NCBI GenBank assembly: GCA_035949375.1 | Contig: DASZIG010000113.1 | Location: forward strand, 121,558-185,557 | From: Gp13-AA77 sp035949375 | GTDB taxonomy: Bacteria > Acidobacteriota > Terriglobia > UBA7540 | DNA length: 64,000 nt | Direction: 5' to 3' | In this document: one piece after another, positions 8,641 to 18,700 of the stretch | Numbering within the stretch: position 1 is the stretch's first letter | Layout: every line of letters starts with the position of its first letter | The notes under the pieces: generated by a model | The model's input: the letters and a program-made list of their open reading frames with translations, nothing else | Databases searched by the model: none | Told to the model about the DNA's origin: nothing | Position numbers and translations under genes: made by a program

Positions 8641-9423
8641 ATGAGCGACCATCCGGCCTACATCCGATTCGTACACGTCTCCAAGGCGTTTGGCGACACA
8701 CCCGTGCTCGACGACGTCAGCTTCGAAGTGCGGCGCGGCGAGATGCTGGTTGTGCTTGGCCGCAGCGGCGTGGGCAAGAGCGTCACGTTGAAGCACATCA
8801 TGGGCTTCTTGCGGCCGGACGAGGGCGAGGTGTGGGTGGGAGACAAGGAGGTCTCGCAGCTTCCGGAGCAGGAACTCCTGGACGTGCGCCGCCGCGTCAC
8901 CATGGTTTTCCAGTCCGGCGCTCTTTTTGACTCGCTGACCGTCGGTGAGAACGTCGCCTACCCCTTGCGCGAGCGCGCCGCCCGCAACCACTCCATGACC
9001 GAGGATGAGATCCAGGCGCGCGTGGAGGACCTGCTGGGCCGGGTCGAGCTCAGCGACGCGCGGGATATGATGCCATCGAGCCTGAGCACGGGTATGAAGC
9101 GCGCAGTGGCCATCGCCCGGGCGCTGGCCGCCGAGCCCGACTGCCTGCTCTATGACGAACCCACGACCATGGTCGATCCGCTGATGGCCGGGACCATCGG
9201 CGATCTCATCCTCAAGCTGAAGCGGCAGACCGGACTCACGTCCATCGTTGTGACGCACGACATGAGGCTGGCCCGCAAGCTCGCGGACCGCGTGGTGTTC
9301 CTCGTGGACGGCAAAGTGGCGTTTTTCGCGCCCGTCGGCGAGCTTGACGCCTGTGAGGATCCGGTGGTCCAGGCATTCATTTACCTCGACGAAAGGCCAC
9401 TGTCGGCCAGTTGCAGTCTGTAG
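8641..9423 (+). CDS. MlaF/Mkl-type ABC transporter ATP-binding protein
   Basis: A 260-residue ATPase of the MlaF (MCE, retrograde phospholipid transport) type. Walker A is GRSGVGKS, the Q-loop region is MVFQSGALFDSLTVGENVAYPL as in MlaF, and Walker B is CLLYDEPTTMVDP. The signature reads SLSTGMKRAVAIARAL, with Thr where LSGGM has its first Gly. The H-loop is VTHDM. No MlaE permease or MCE protein is adjacent, so its partners must be encoded elsewhere. Confidence 0.85.
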   Translation: MSDHPAYIRFVHVSKAFGDTPVLDDVSFEVRRGEMLVVLGRSGVGKSVTLKHIMGFLRPDEGEVWVGDKEVSQLPEQELLDVRRRVTMVFQSGALFDSLTVGENVAYPLRERAARNHSMTEDEIQARVEDLLGRVELSDARDMMPSSLSTGMKRAVAIARALAAEPDCLLYDEPTTMVDPLMAGTIGDLILKLKRQTGLTSIVVTHDMRLARKLADRVVFLVDGKVAFFAPVGELDACEDPVVQAFIYLDERPLSASCSL

Positions 9424-9499
9424 TGGGACCGTTGTCCACGAGGAGCCCGGAGCCAGGATGGTTCCGATTTCCGACTCCTGACTTCTGGCTTCTCTCTGC

Positions 9500-10426
9500 A
9501 TGAAAACAAAGCAAACCATGACGCTGGACCGTTTGCTCTCGCGCTTCGGCGTGGCGTCGCGCAGCGTGGCCCGCAAAGCGATCACGGACGGACGGGTGAG
9601 CTTGAACGGACGCGTTGTCCGCGACCCGGAGTGCTGGGTCACGCCGGGCGCCGACCGCGTGCAGCTCGACGGGCAGCGGCTGCGGCCCGAGCGCAAAGTC
9701 TACCTGTTGTTCTACAAGCCCAAGGGCGTGATCGTGAGCCACGGCGATCCCTCGGGACGCAAGACGATCTACGACTATCTCGGCGAGCAGGCGCATCCCG
9801 GCGGCCAGGAACGTGTCGGCGGCCAATCGTCCCGCAGCGAAAAAGCCCGCCAGGGCGAAAAAAGCCGCCACGGCGGAAAATCCCGCCCCGACAGCCAAGC
9901 CGGGCCCGGCGCGAAGGCTGGGCCCGGCGCAAAAGAAGGTTGGCTCGCGCCCGTCGGCCGGCTCGACAAAGACACGTCCGGCCTGCTGATCCTCACGAAC
10001 GATACTGAGTTCGCCCACCTCGTCACCAGCCCCGAATCGGGCGTGCAGAAGACCTATCGCGTGAAGCTGAGCGGCTTGATGGACGATGACACCATCGCGC
10101 GCCTCGCGTCCGGCGTCCAGATGAAACGCGGCGACGAGGCGCGGCCGGTTTCGGTGCGCCGTCTCGAAGATCGGGGAAAGTACACGTGGATCGAGGTGGT
10201 TCTCACGGAAGGCAAGAACCGCGAAGTCCGCCGCATGGTGGAAGCCGTTGGCTTCAAGGTCCTGAAGCTGGTGCGCATGGCGATCGGGCCGCTGACGCTC
10301 GAAGGGCTTCAGGTGGGCCGGTGGCGAGGGCTGACGCCCGAGGAGATCACCACGTTGCGGCGGCGGTCCGCCCAACCTGCCGATCCCGGTTTGCCGCGCT
10401 TGGAGCAGGTCAAGAGTGATGAATAG
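9500..10426 (+). CDS. Pseudouridine synthase of the RsuA/RluB family with a basic insertion
   Basis: A 308-residue rRNA pseudouridine synthase. An N-terminal S4 RNA-binding domain (LDRLLSRFGVASRSVARKAITDGRVSLNG) is followed by the catalytic domain, whose GRLDKDTSGLL motif holds the nucleophilic aspartate; later come TYRVKLSG and EGKNREVRRMVEAVG. Between the KPKGVIVSH block and the catalytic motif lies an unusual 47-residue K/R/G-rich insertion (coding about 9800-9942) made of six-residue units (KARQGE, KSRHGG, KSRPDS; GPGAKA, GPGAKE). RluB versus RsuA/RluE/F cannot be settled by eye. A second in-frame ATG lies at codon 7. Confidence 0.9.
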   Translation: MKTKQTMTLDRLLSRFGVASRSVARKAITDGRVSLNGRVVRDPECWVTPGADRVQLDGQRLRPERKVYLLFYKPKGVIVSHGDPSGRKTIYDYLGEQAHPGGQERVGGQSSRSEKARQGEKSRHGGKSRPDSQAGPGAKAGPGAKEGWLAPVGRLDKDTSGLLILTNDTEFAHLVTSPESGVQKTYRVKLSGLMDDDTIARLASGVQMKRGDEARPVSVRRLEDRGKYTWIEVVLTEGKNREVRRMVEAVGFKVLKLVRMAIGPLTLEGLQVGRWRGLTPEEITTLRRRSAQPADPGLPRLEQVKSDE

Positions 10427-10454
10427 CGGGCAGGATTACCCCGGTCGCTCGTGC

Positions 10455-10471
10455 CGTGCCCTTTAGGCACG
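10455..10471. promoter_or_regulatory. Short stem-loop between rlu gene and ABC pair
   Basis: The 6-bp arms CGTGCC / GGCACG flank a 5-nt loop, 28 bp after the pseudouridine synthase stop codon. No T-run follows, so it is not a standard intrinsic terminator. It also overlaps the earliest possible GTG of the next gene, which argues for a later start. Confidence 0.3.
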
Positions 10472-10495
10472 CGTGTTCTATGGCAAAATGTGGTC

Positions 10496-12310
10496 GTGCT
10501 TAAGCGACTGACGGAGCGCAAGGAGTGGAAGCTCTTTGCCGTGCTCCCGAAGGCGGATCGTGGCCTGGCCGCCGTTTGGTGGACGGCCCTTGTGCTGAGA
10601 GGGATCCTGCCGGCGGCGTTCGCGATCGCCATGGGCGTCCTCGTCGGCGCCGTGCAACGCGGCGACGCTCTGGCGGGTCCGCTCGCGCTTGCCGGCGCGA
10701 TCTTCGTGCTGCTTCAGGTCCTCAGCCCCATTCATCAGGCGATCAGCGCCAACCTCGGCGACCGCACCGCCGCATGGCTCTACGACCGGCTGACTGAGGC
10801 CTGCGTGCGCCCGCCCGGCATGGGTCACCTCGAGGATCCGGCGCTCACGAGCGACCTTACCGTGGCGCGCGACTTCGACCTCGGGATGACCGGGCCTCCG
10901 CTGTCGATCTCCATGGATTTTATCGCAAGCGGCATGGTTGAGATGATCGGCGGCGCTGCCTCCGCCGTGATCCTCGCGAGATACGCGCTTTGGGCGCCGA
11001 TCGTGCTCGGGGGCGCGTGGCTTGCCACCCACTGGCTTCTACGCGAGAGTGCTGTCTGGCGCGACCGCAACACCGAGGAGGTGCGGGGCGCGCAGCGGGA
11101 CGCCGACTACGCCTACCGGCTGGCGGTTGACCCGCCCGCGAGCAAGGAGTTGCGGCTGTTCGGGCTTGCCGGCTGGACGATCGACCGTTTCGTCGCCAGG
11201 CGCACACGCTTGCACGAGCTTCAGTACGCTGCCACGCGTCTGCGCGAGCGGCCCGTCCTGTGGAGCATGCTCCTTGTTGTCTCGGCGAACGTCGGGGTGT
11301 TCTGGCTTCTGGCGAGCGCCGCCGCCCATGGCCGCATCAGTCTCGGAGAAGCCGTCGTTTACGTGCAGAGCGCCGTCGGCGTATCGATGATCGCCTTCGG
11401 CGGATTCAGTTGGGCGCTCGACGGAGCGGCTGCTCCCGTCGCCGCGGTGCTGCGACTCGAGCCTGCGATGCGTCCGGCCGGCGAGCTGCGCTCGGGCGAT
11501 CGGTCCGCGGACGCGACCCCGGCGCGCGAGATTCGCCTCCGCGACGTCACTTTCGCGTACCCTGCCGGCCCGTCGACTCCCGCCGCCGCGCCTGTGCTCG
11601 AACACTTCGATCTCACGATTCCCGCCGGCTCGTCGCTCGCGATCGTGGGACAGAACGGCGCCGGGAAGACGACGATCGCAAAGCTGCTGTGCCGCTTGTA
11701 CGATCCGCAGTCAGGCGCGATCGAGATCGACGGGGCCGACATTCGTGATTTTGATCTGGCATCGTGGCGCTCGCGCGTCGCGGCCGTGTTCCAGGACTTC
11801 ATCCGCCTCGAGCTGCCGCTGCGCGACAACGTGGCCCCGGCGGGCGCGCCGGACGATGTCGTGCGCGCCGCGCTCGAGGCGGCGGGAGCGGCGAACCTGG
11901 CCGCACTGGACACCGTGCTCGCGCGCGGATACGCCGGCGGCACCGACCTGTCAGGCGGCCAATGGCAGCGCATCGCGCTCGCGCGGGCGCTGGCAGCGGT
12001 AAAGCTCGGCGCCGGCGTCGTGCTGCTCGACGAGCCCACGGCGCAGCTCGACGTGCGCGGCGAAGCCGAGATCTTCGATCGCCTGCTGGCCGCGACGCGG
12101 CACTGCACCACCATTCTGATCTCGCACCGGTTCTCCACCGTCCGGCACGCCGATCGCATCTGCGTCCTCGAGCACGGCCGGGTTGTCGAGCTCGGCGCCC
12201 ACGACGAGTTGATGGCGCTCGCCGGGCGCTATCGGACGATGTTCGATCTGCAGGCGCAGCGCTTTAGCGTCCCCGAGGAGGAGGGTGCGACGTATGACGT
12301 CCTCTCCTGA
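10496..12310 (+). CDS. ABC exporter half-transporter (permease-ATPase), first of pair
   Basis: About 604 residues. An N-terminal membrane domain with several hydrophobic segments (VWWTALVLRGILPAAFAIAMGVLVG; MLLVVSANVGVFWLLASAA) is fused to a nucleotide-binding domain. That domain has Walker A GQNGAGKTT, signature DLSGGQWQRIALARAL, Walker B VVLLDEPTAQLD and the H-loop ISHRFST. The start is uncertain: GTG codons occur at 10451, 10490 and 10496, and the last is used because the first lies inside a hairpin. Its 3' end overlaps the next half-transporter by 17 bp, so the two probably form a heterodimer. Third positions are almost all G/C, richer than neighbouring genes. Substrate unknown. Confidence 0.85.
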   Translation: MLKRLTERKEWKLFAVLPKADRGLAAVWWTALVLRGILPAAFAIAMGVLVGAVQRGDALAGPLALAGAIFVLLQVLSPIHQAISANLGDRTAAWLYDRLTEACVRPPGMGHLEDPALTSDLTVARDFDLGMTGPPLSISMDFIASGMVEMIGGAASAVILARYALWAPIVLGGAWLATHWLLRESAVWRDRNTEEVRGAQRDADYAYRLAVDPPASKELRLFGLAGWTIDRFVARRTRLHELQYAATRLRERPVLWSMLLVVSANVGVFWLLASAAAHGRISLGEAVVYVQSAVGVSMIAFGGFSWALDGAAAPVAAVLRLEPAMRPAGELRSGDRSADATPAREIRLRDVTFAYPAGPSTPAAAPVLEHFDLTIPAGSSLAIVGQNGAGKTTIAKLLCRLYDPQSGAIEIDGADIRDFDLASWRSRVAAVFQDFIRLELPLRDNVAPAGAPDDVVRAALEAAGAANLAALDTVLARGYAGGTDLSGGQWQRIALARALAAVKLGAGVVLLDEPTAQLDVRGEAEIFDRLLAATRHCTTILISHRFSTVRHADRICVLEHGRVVELGAHDELMALAGRYRTMFDLQAQRFSVPEEEGATYDVLS

Positions 12311-14111
12311 TCGAGATCGGGCCATCGGGCCGCTGCCTCCCGCCCTGTCGTCGATGTGGCGGTTGTGCAAGCTGGGTTATCGCCACGAGCCGCGTCTGAT
12401 GGTCGCGGCGTTCGTGCTGTCACAGCTCGCCGCGCTTCCCGACGCGCTCCTCGCGCTGTGGCTGATGCTGCTCGGTGAGGGCGTCCTCAAACACCGGCCC
12501 GGCATGATCGAAGGTTCGGCCATCGGCCTCGGCGTGTCGGCCGCCGCGACGTGGTTCCTGCGCACGGTCAGCACACGCGTGCAACGCCGCTTCCGTGACA
12601 AGGTCACGATCGCGCTCGAGTCCCATGTGGCGCAATTGCAGGCATCGGTCGCGACCCTGGCCCATCAGGAGAGGCCGGAATATCTCGATCGGCTGTCCAT
12701 GCTCCGCAACCAGGTGTTCGTGCTCGACCACATGTACGTGTCGCTGTTCTCAACGCTCGGCTGGATCCTGCGCCTGGGCGTGACGATGGCGCTGCTGGCG
12801 TCGATTCACCCGGCGCTCCTTTTGCTCGCGGTCTTCGCGATCCCGACCGTGTTGACATCAACGTGGCGGCCTGAGGTGGAGAGATCCGCGCAGGAGCGTG
12901 GGGCGCAAAGCAATCGGCTGGCGCGCCACCTGTTTACGATCGCCACGACCGCCGCGCCCGGCAAGGAGGTGCGGGTCACCGGCATCGGGGAACGCCTCGT
13001 TGCAGACCGGCGCACAGCCTGGGAGCGCTGGTACGGACCGGTGGCGGCGGCACGGCGGGGTTCGGCGCTGTGGTACGCCATGGCCTGGGCGATCTTCGGT
13101 TTCGCGTATGTGGGCGCCGTCGTGTTTGTGTCCTCCGGTCTCCGCGCGCCGGCCAGTTCCGTGCTGCTGCTGCTCGCCGCAGGCGCCCGGCTCTCGGCAT
13201 ACATCGGCGCCACGGTGGGCGAGATCGGATTCCTGCGCGGATTCTGGATGGACGGTTCGCGGCGGCTTGCCTGGCTCGAGGATTACGCCGCCTCAGTGGC
13301 CGCGTCGGGCGATCTGCCCGTCCCCACGGTGTTGCGCCGCGGCGTCCGGCTTGACCATGTATCGTTCGCGTATCCCGGCACGTCGCGCGTGGTGCTCGAC
13401 GACGTGTCGGTAACCCTGCCCGCAGGCGCGGTCATCGCGATCGTCGGCGAAAATGGCGCGGGCAAGACAAGTCTGGTCAAACTGCTCGCCAAGATGTACG
13501 AACCGTCATCGGGCTCGATCCTGCTCGACGACACGCCGCTCGGGCGCGTGCCGGCCGCCGAGTGGCGGGCGTGCCTCGCAGGCGCGTTCCAGGATTTCTT
13601 CCGCTTCGAATTCCGCGCGGGGCACACGGTGGGTCTCGGCGACCTCCCGAGGCTCGACGACAACCCCGCCGTGGTCGCGGCCGTCGATCGCGCCGGCGCG
13701 GGCGACGTCATCGCGCGTCTCGGGTCAGGCCTCGACACGCAACTCGGTCCGACGTGGCCGGGCGGAGTCGAGCTGTCGTTCGGTCAATGGCAGAAGCTCG
13801 CCCTGGCGCGCGGTTTCATGCGCGACCGGCCGCTGCTGCTGGTGCTCGACGAACCGACGGCCGCGCTCGACGCGGAGACCGAACACGCGCTGTTCGAGCG
13901 CTACGCGGCCGCGGCGCGCGACACCGGCGAGGGCGGCAGCGGCCGCATCACGCTCCTTGTTTCCCACCGTTTTTCCACGGTTCGCATGGCCGATCTCATT
14001 GTCGTGCTCGATGGGGCGCGGCTCGTGGAGGTCGGCACGCACGATGAACTGATGGCCAAGGGCGGTCAGTACTCTGAGCTGTACGGCATTCAGGCCGCCG
14101 CCTACCGCTGA
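12294..14111 (+). CDS. ABC exporter half-transporter, second of pair, altered signature
   Basis: A 605-residue permease-ATPase fusion. The ATG at 12294 has GAGGAGGAGGG directly upstream and overlaps the previous gene, indicating translational coupling. The nucleotide-binding domain has Walker A GENGAGKTS, Walker B LLLVLDEPTAALD and the H-loop VSHRFST. Its signature is ELSFGQWQKLALARG, with Phe in place of the first Gly of LSGGQ. One changed signature in a two-gene exporter fits a heterodimer with asymmetric ATP sites. Base composition matches the preceding gene and both look transferred from a higher-GC donor. No biosynthetic, resistance or regulatory genes flank them. Confidence 0.87.
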   Translation: MTSSPDRDRAIGPLPPALSSMWRLCKLGYRHEPRLMVAAFVLSQLAALPDALLALWLMLLGEGVLKHRPGMIEGSAIGLGVSAAATWFLRTVSTRVQRRFRDKVTIALESHVAQLQASVATLAHQERPEYLDRLSMLRNQVFVLDHMYVSLFSTLGWILRLGVTMALLASIHPALLLLAVFAIPTVLTSTWRPEVERSAQERGAQSNRLARHLFTIATTAAPGKEVRVTGIGERLVADRRTAWERWYGPVAAARRGSALWYAMAWAIFGFAYVGAVVFVSSGLRAPASSVLLLLAAGARLSAYIGATVGEIGFLRGFWMDGSRRLAWLEDYAASVAASGDLPVPTVLRRGVRLDHVSFAYPGTSRVVLDDVSVTLPAGAVIAIVGENGAGKTSLVKLLAKMYEPSSGSILLDDTPLGRVPAAEWRACLAGAFQDFFRFEFRAGHTVGLGDLPRLDDNPAVVAAVDRAGAGDVIARLGSGLDTQLGPTWPGGVELSFGQWQKLALARGFMRDRPLLLVLDEPTAALDAETEHALFERYAAAARDTGEGGSGRITLLVSHRFSTVRMADLIVVLDGARLVEVGTHDELMAKGGQYSELYGIQAAAYR

Positions 14112-14154
14112 CCAACCCCAGCCGTCGATTGTGGACCCGCCGAAGGCGCACGGA

Positions 14155-15438
14155 TCATCCGAATTCCGCTCGAACTTCGACTGCCAAAGCTCGCTGCTCG
14201 CGTGCGTGGTACAGGTACGGTCCCAGACGAGTCATCAGGAAGGTCGCAACTATAGTGGAGGTAAGAAGGGCCGCCAGAGGCATTCTGTAGGAACCTGTCA
14301 AATCGAATCCTTTACCCATCGCGAGGGGACCGAGCGCGCCTGCCACGAGGAATGCGCTAAACGCCACGCTATAGATCTTCCCGAAGGCGCGAAGACCAAA
14401 ATAGCGGCTGATCAGGTAGGCGATGACGTCAACTTCCGCGCCCAGGCCGAGCCCAACGAGGAATGCTCCCGCGAAAATAAGCGCGGGCGCTGCTCCGATC
14501 CATAGCAACGCGATTCCGGCGGCGGCGCCGCCAAACAAGATGGCCGCGAGATTGGGAGCAAAGAACCGGTCCAGCAAGTAGCCTGTTCCCACTCGACCGA
14601 TCAGCAGCCCAGCGCCCATCAGTGAGCTCCCCAAAGCGGCCATTTGAAGAGTTACACCCCTGTCTGTGAGCATCGGCGTGAGGTGAACCAGGCACCCTTG
14701 CGCGCTTGCGCTCACCAGGAAAAATGCGCACGCCATCAGCCAAAAGGTCCTGCTGCACCAGGCAGCATGCGCGCTGAGACCGGGAGCACCGGCGTCGCGA
14801 GCGGGTGCAGAATCCGCGGATGGCGCACCGTCGGGCCATAGAGCGAGGTCCTGCGGTTTTTCCTTGAGAAACGCTCCTACAACCGGCATGCAAACGACCA
14901 GGACCCCGCAGCCGAGGATCGCATACGCCTCACGCCAGCCAAACCTCGCAATGAGCTGTTGCGCTAAGGAGGGCATGATCATCGCTCCACCGCCAATTCC
15001 CAGCATCATGAGCCCGAGAGCCAATCCTCTGCGCCTATCAAACCATCGAGACACCACGCTGCCGTAGGGTATGGGCCCCATACCGCCCCCGAATACGCCG
15101 AGTGCGCCACAGAAGAAGTAAAAATGGCCGATGGTGGCTGAAAGAGCCTTGGTGCAGAGCAAAATTGAGCCGACAATCGCCACGCAGGGCAGGATGACTC
15201 TCCGGGTCCCATAGCGATCGATAAGCCATCCTATCAGCGCGGAACTGGTGGCGCCCCCGATAAGGTGGAGAGTGAAGCCCAACGAAACTGCGGCGCGACT
15301 CGCATGGAAGTCGTGCATGATCGGCTTGAGGAAGACACCAAAAGAAAGCACCGTGACCGGCGGACCCCAGAAAAGCCCCACTGCCGCCGTCAGCACCACC
15401 CACCAGCCATAAAAGACACCGCGATGTTTATTTTTCAT
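14155..15438 (-). CDS. MFS transporter, oxalate/formate antiporter-like
   Basis: A 427-residue major facilitator protein with about 12 membrane segments. It starts KNKHRGVFYGWWVVLTAAVG, the typical opening of the OxlT/monocarboxylate-like subgroup. The loop 2-3 motif appears as GWLIDRYGTRRV and its C-terminal repeat as GRVGTGYLLDRF. The start was moved 25 codons inward to an ATG preceded by GGAGAATCTCCA. The C-terminus is AEFG. It converges with the ABC pair and lies downstream of the Oar-like receptor on the same strand, 279 bp away. Substrate not predictable beyond a small organic anion. Confidence 0.88.
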   Translation of the reverse strand: MKNKHRGVFYGWWVVLTAAVGLFWGPPVTVLSFGVFLKPIMHDFHASRAAVSLGFTLHLIGGATSSALIGWLIDRYGTRRVILPCVAIVGSILLCTKALSATIGHFYFFCGALGVFGGGMGPIPYGSVVSRWFDRRRGLALGLMMLGIGGGAMIMPSLAQQLIARFGWREAYAILGCGVLVVCMPVVGAFLKEKPQDLALWPDGAPSADSAPARDAGAPGLSAHAAWCSRTFWLMACAFFLVSASAQGCLVHLTPMLTDRGVTLQMAALGSSLMGAGLLIGRVGTGYLLDRFFAPNLAAILFGGAAAGIALLWIGAAPALIFAGAFLVGLGLGAEVDVIAYLISRYFGLRAFGKIYSVAFSAFLVAGALGPLAMGKGFDLTGSYRMPLAALLTSTIVATFLMTRLGPYLYHAREQRALAVEVRAEFG

Positions 15439-15717
15439 TGGAGATTCTCCACCATATCGAAGTCCACGTATGGCTCGTAAAACCACCCGTTTCGACCCCA
15501 GGGACGAAGGCAAGCGTGGTTCAAGGAAGACGGCACACGTCGGTGTGTGCAGGTAATTCGTCCTGCCTGCCGGGGAGATTGGAACTGCGAAAGCTGCAAT
15601 GGAAGGCGGACGGCCAGGCCGTCCCGCGCGAGCCGGCTACAAGGAGGCTACAACGATAGCCAACCTGCGCGCAGCCGGCTCAGCGCACTGCCCAATCCGC
15701 CTTGATGTGAAGCCGAG

Positions 15718-18700
15718 TCAGAAAATAAACCGCAGCGCAAATTGAATCTGGCGCTCGGCGGTTGCCGTTGTGTAGGAAGTCCCAAAGCCCGGCGAGCCGA
15801 CCGTTGTGCCGAGATACCCAAAAGTCGCCTCATTCAAGACGTTAAAGAATTCGGCGCGGAACTGCACCGTCTTCGTTTCCGTGATCTTGGTGTCCTTGAT
15901 GACCGAAAAATCAAGGTTGGACCACCCGGGAAGAGTAAAGGTGTCTCGCCCCAAGGTTCCGGGATTCGGCATCACTTGCACACCGTTCACCGGACTGGTG
16001 ACAAGAGGCAGACCGAAATAGCCGGTGCCCATGCCGTTGTTGCTTCCGATCACCGCGTTCGAAAAGAACTGCGGGCCGCTGCCCTCCGTCGAGCTGAGGG
16101 TTGCCTTTTGCAGGTAGAACGGCCGGTCGCTCCCGCCCTCTCCGTATTGTAATGTTCCATAGGGCGAGCTAACGGTGAAGGGGTACCCGGTCTGCGCCTG
16201 GAAAATACCCAGGATCTCCCAACCCTGAGTCAGCCGCCGGGGAAGGCCCGCTAGCGCTTGCAGGTTGCCAAAGGGCAGGTCGTATTCAAAATTGGCGACG
16301 AACCGGTTCACCACGTTGTAAGCTGCGGGCGAGTACTCGCACTTGATGCAGTTCGGGTTCTCCGGGTTCGTTGCCCCGGTGTTCCACACCGAGTCGGCAT
16401 CCGTCATATCCTTAGCCCAGGTGTAATTGGCCTGGAATTGCAAACCATGCGACCTGGAAATCTTGCGCGCCTGCAGTTGCATCGCGTTGTAGGAGGAGTA
16501 ACCGCTGTTGTAGAAAATCTGGAGTTCGCCGAGACCAGGACTGACGTTGCTGTAAGGGGTGTACTGGGGTTCGGCGCCACTATACGCGTTTGGATAAGCT
16601 GAGTTGTAGAGGCTGACGCCATTATTCGCGACGTACGAAGCTGAAGCCGCGATGCCACCGGCGAATTCATGTTCCAGGGTCACATTGCCGTTCATGGTGT
16701 AGCCGTTCCTCATCCGATCGGAAGGGTCGTCGACGTAGAGAGGACCCAGGATCTTCGCGTACGGGGCATAGTTCACCGGGGTATTCGGGGGAATGGTCTT
16801 GGTGTTGCCATTGGCCGCTATCGGCTGCCCGGTGATACTCGTCAGCACCGGAAGCGCAACGGAGCTCGGAGTGAGTGAATAGGGCGCGTCGAGCAGATAG
16901 TTTTCGCTGGCGAGGGGGAAATTCACGAGGGCTTGATCCGGATAGACCGTGGGAATCATGTTGGTGAAGACCCCGAAGCCGCCTCGAAAGATGGTCTTGT
17001 GTCCCAGGTCCAGCGCCAGGCCGATACGGGGGCCAAAATCGCCGGCGACACGATCGGGTTGCCACAGCGGCTGAGGATTCACGACAAAGCGTCCGTAGTT
17101 AGCGCCGAAGTCTACAGGGCCCGCCAGCCGGTCATCGACTTCCCACGGAACAGAAGTGTATTCGTAGCGCAAGCCGAGGTTCAGGGTCAGTCTCCGGTTG
17201 ACTTTGATATCGTCCTGCGCGAACGCAGCCATGGTCCAACGGCGCAGCCCCCACCATACGCCGCCGCCACCGGCTCCGGCCGGTCCAAAACCTGGCACCG
17301 TTGTCGCGCGCTCATATTGATAGTCACTGCCCTCCATCATGCTGATGAGGCCGCTCGGGCTCGGTGCCCCGGCCGCCAGGCCCGCGCCTCCGTTGGTGGA
17401 GGGAATGGCCACGGGCAGTGGCGTGCCCGGATTAAAACTGTAAGACCCGCTGGGACCCGTTCCGGTCACTCCCGTGCCGTTGTCCCATTCTCGCCGGTAC
17501 TCCCCTCCGAAGGTAAAGGAATGGCGGCCCGTGGTCCACTGCAGGCTATCCAGAGGATCAAAGACCGTAGTCACATACTTGGTCTCGAATGTGTCGGGTC
17601 CCCAACACTGCAGGCTTCCGTCGGAAAAACAGGTTTGGGTAGTATTGTACTCGGCAGGCGTTTCAGGTACACCTTCAACACCCCGGTTCAGAGTAAACGT
17701 AAAGTTGTTCACGACTGTGGGCGCGAAGACGTGCGTTTCGCTCAGCGCGTCATTCCGCGCGTTGCCAATGTTACTGCTGGAGAAATTGGAGCCCCCAAGC
17801 TCCGCAGTCCAGGGGTCGGTATCCCTAAGGATCTGGTTGGCGTAGGAAGCGCGCGCGAAGAACGTGTCCTTGTCGGAGAAGTGGTGGTCTACGCGCGCCG
17901 AAAACTGGTCGTCGTTGGTCGGTTGCGACAACTCGTAATTGAACGTATTGGCCCCGTAAATACCGTTCGGCTGATTTGGGAGCGGATAGCGGCCTAGAAC
18001 GGCTTGCGCCACGGGATTGAGAGGCACCTGAAGGTTGTCCTGCTGCCCGTTGGCTCCCGTAACTGTCACCGCCCCGCTTCTCTCGGCGGCTGTCGGAACG
18101 ACGGCGAAATTCGGTTCCCCCACCCGTTGCCGGTAGCCCGCATACTGCACAAAGAAAAAGGTCTTGTCTTTCTTGATCGGACCGCCGAACGTCCCGCCGA
18201 ATTCATTCCTCTTGAGTGGCGGCACCGTGGTGGCGAAGAAGTTGCGCGCGTCGAACGCGCTGTTGCGGAGAAACTCAAACAGGCTGCCGTGAAAACCGTT
18301 GGTGCCGGTCTTGCTCACGATCTGCGTGAGGGTGCCGGCGCCCTGCCCGTACTGGGCGGAGTAATTGTTCTGCTGAACCTTGAACTCGGCGATGGCATCG
18401 AGGTTGAAATTCGTGAACTGGAGAGTGCCCATCTCCGCGTCACTCGTGTCGGCGCCGTCCAGGGTTCCCACTGTCGTCTCCCCCCGATTGCCGTTGCCGA
18501 CCAGCTCGGCGCCATTGTTCATCCATCCCATGGTGCCCGTGCTCGGCACGATGCCGGGCTGCATCGTCATCAGGCCGTCGATGTTCCTGCCGTTTAGTGG
18601 AAGGTTCTCCACTTGCTCGCTGGAGACTACATTGGCCAGCGTTGCGTTCGTGGTAGTGAGCAACGGTGGAGCGGCGCTCACCTCAACCGTAGACGTGACG

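Noticed and set aside
9424..9499. Possible repeat rich in TTCCGA/GACTCCTGACTTCTGG words between the MlaF-like and rlu genes
   Set aside because: It looks like known acidobacterial intergenic repeats but no second copy was found in the window, so it was not called.
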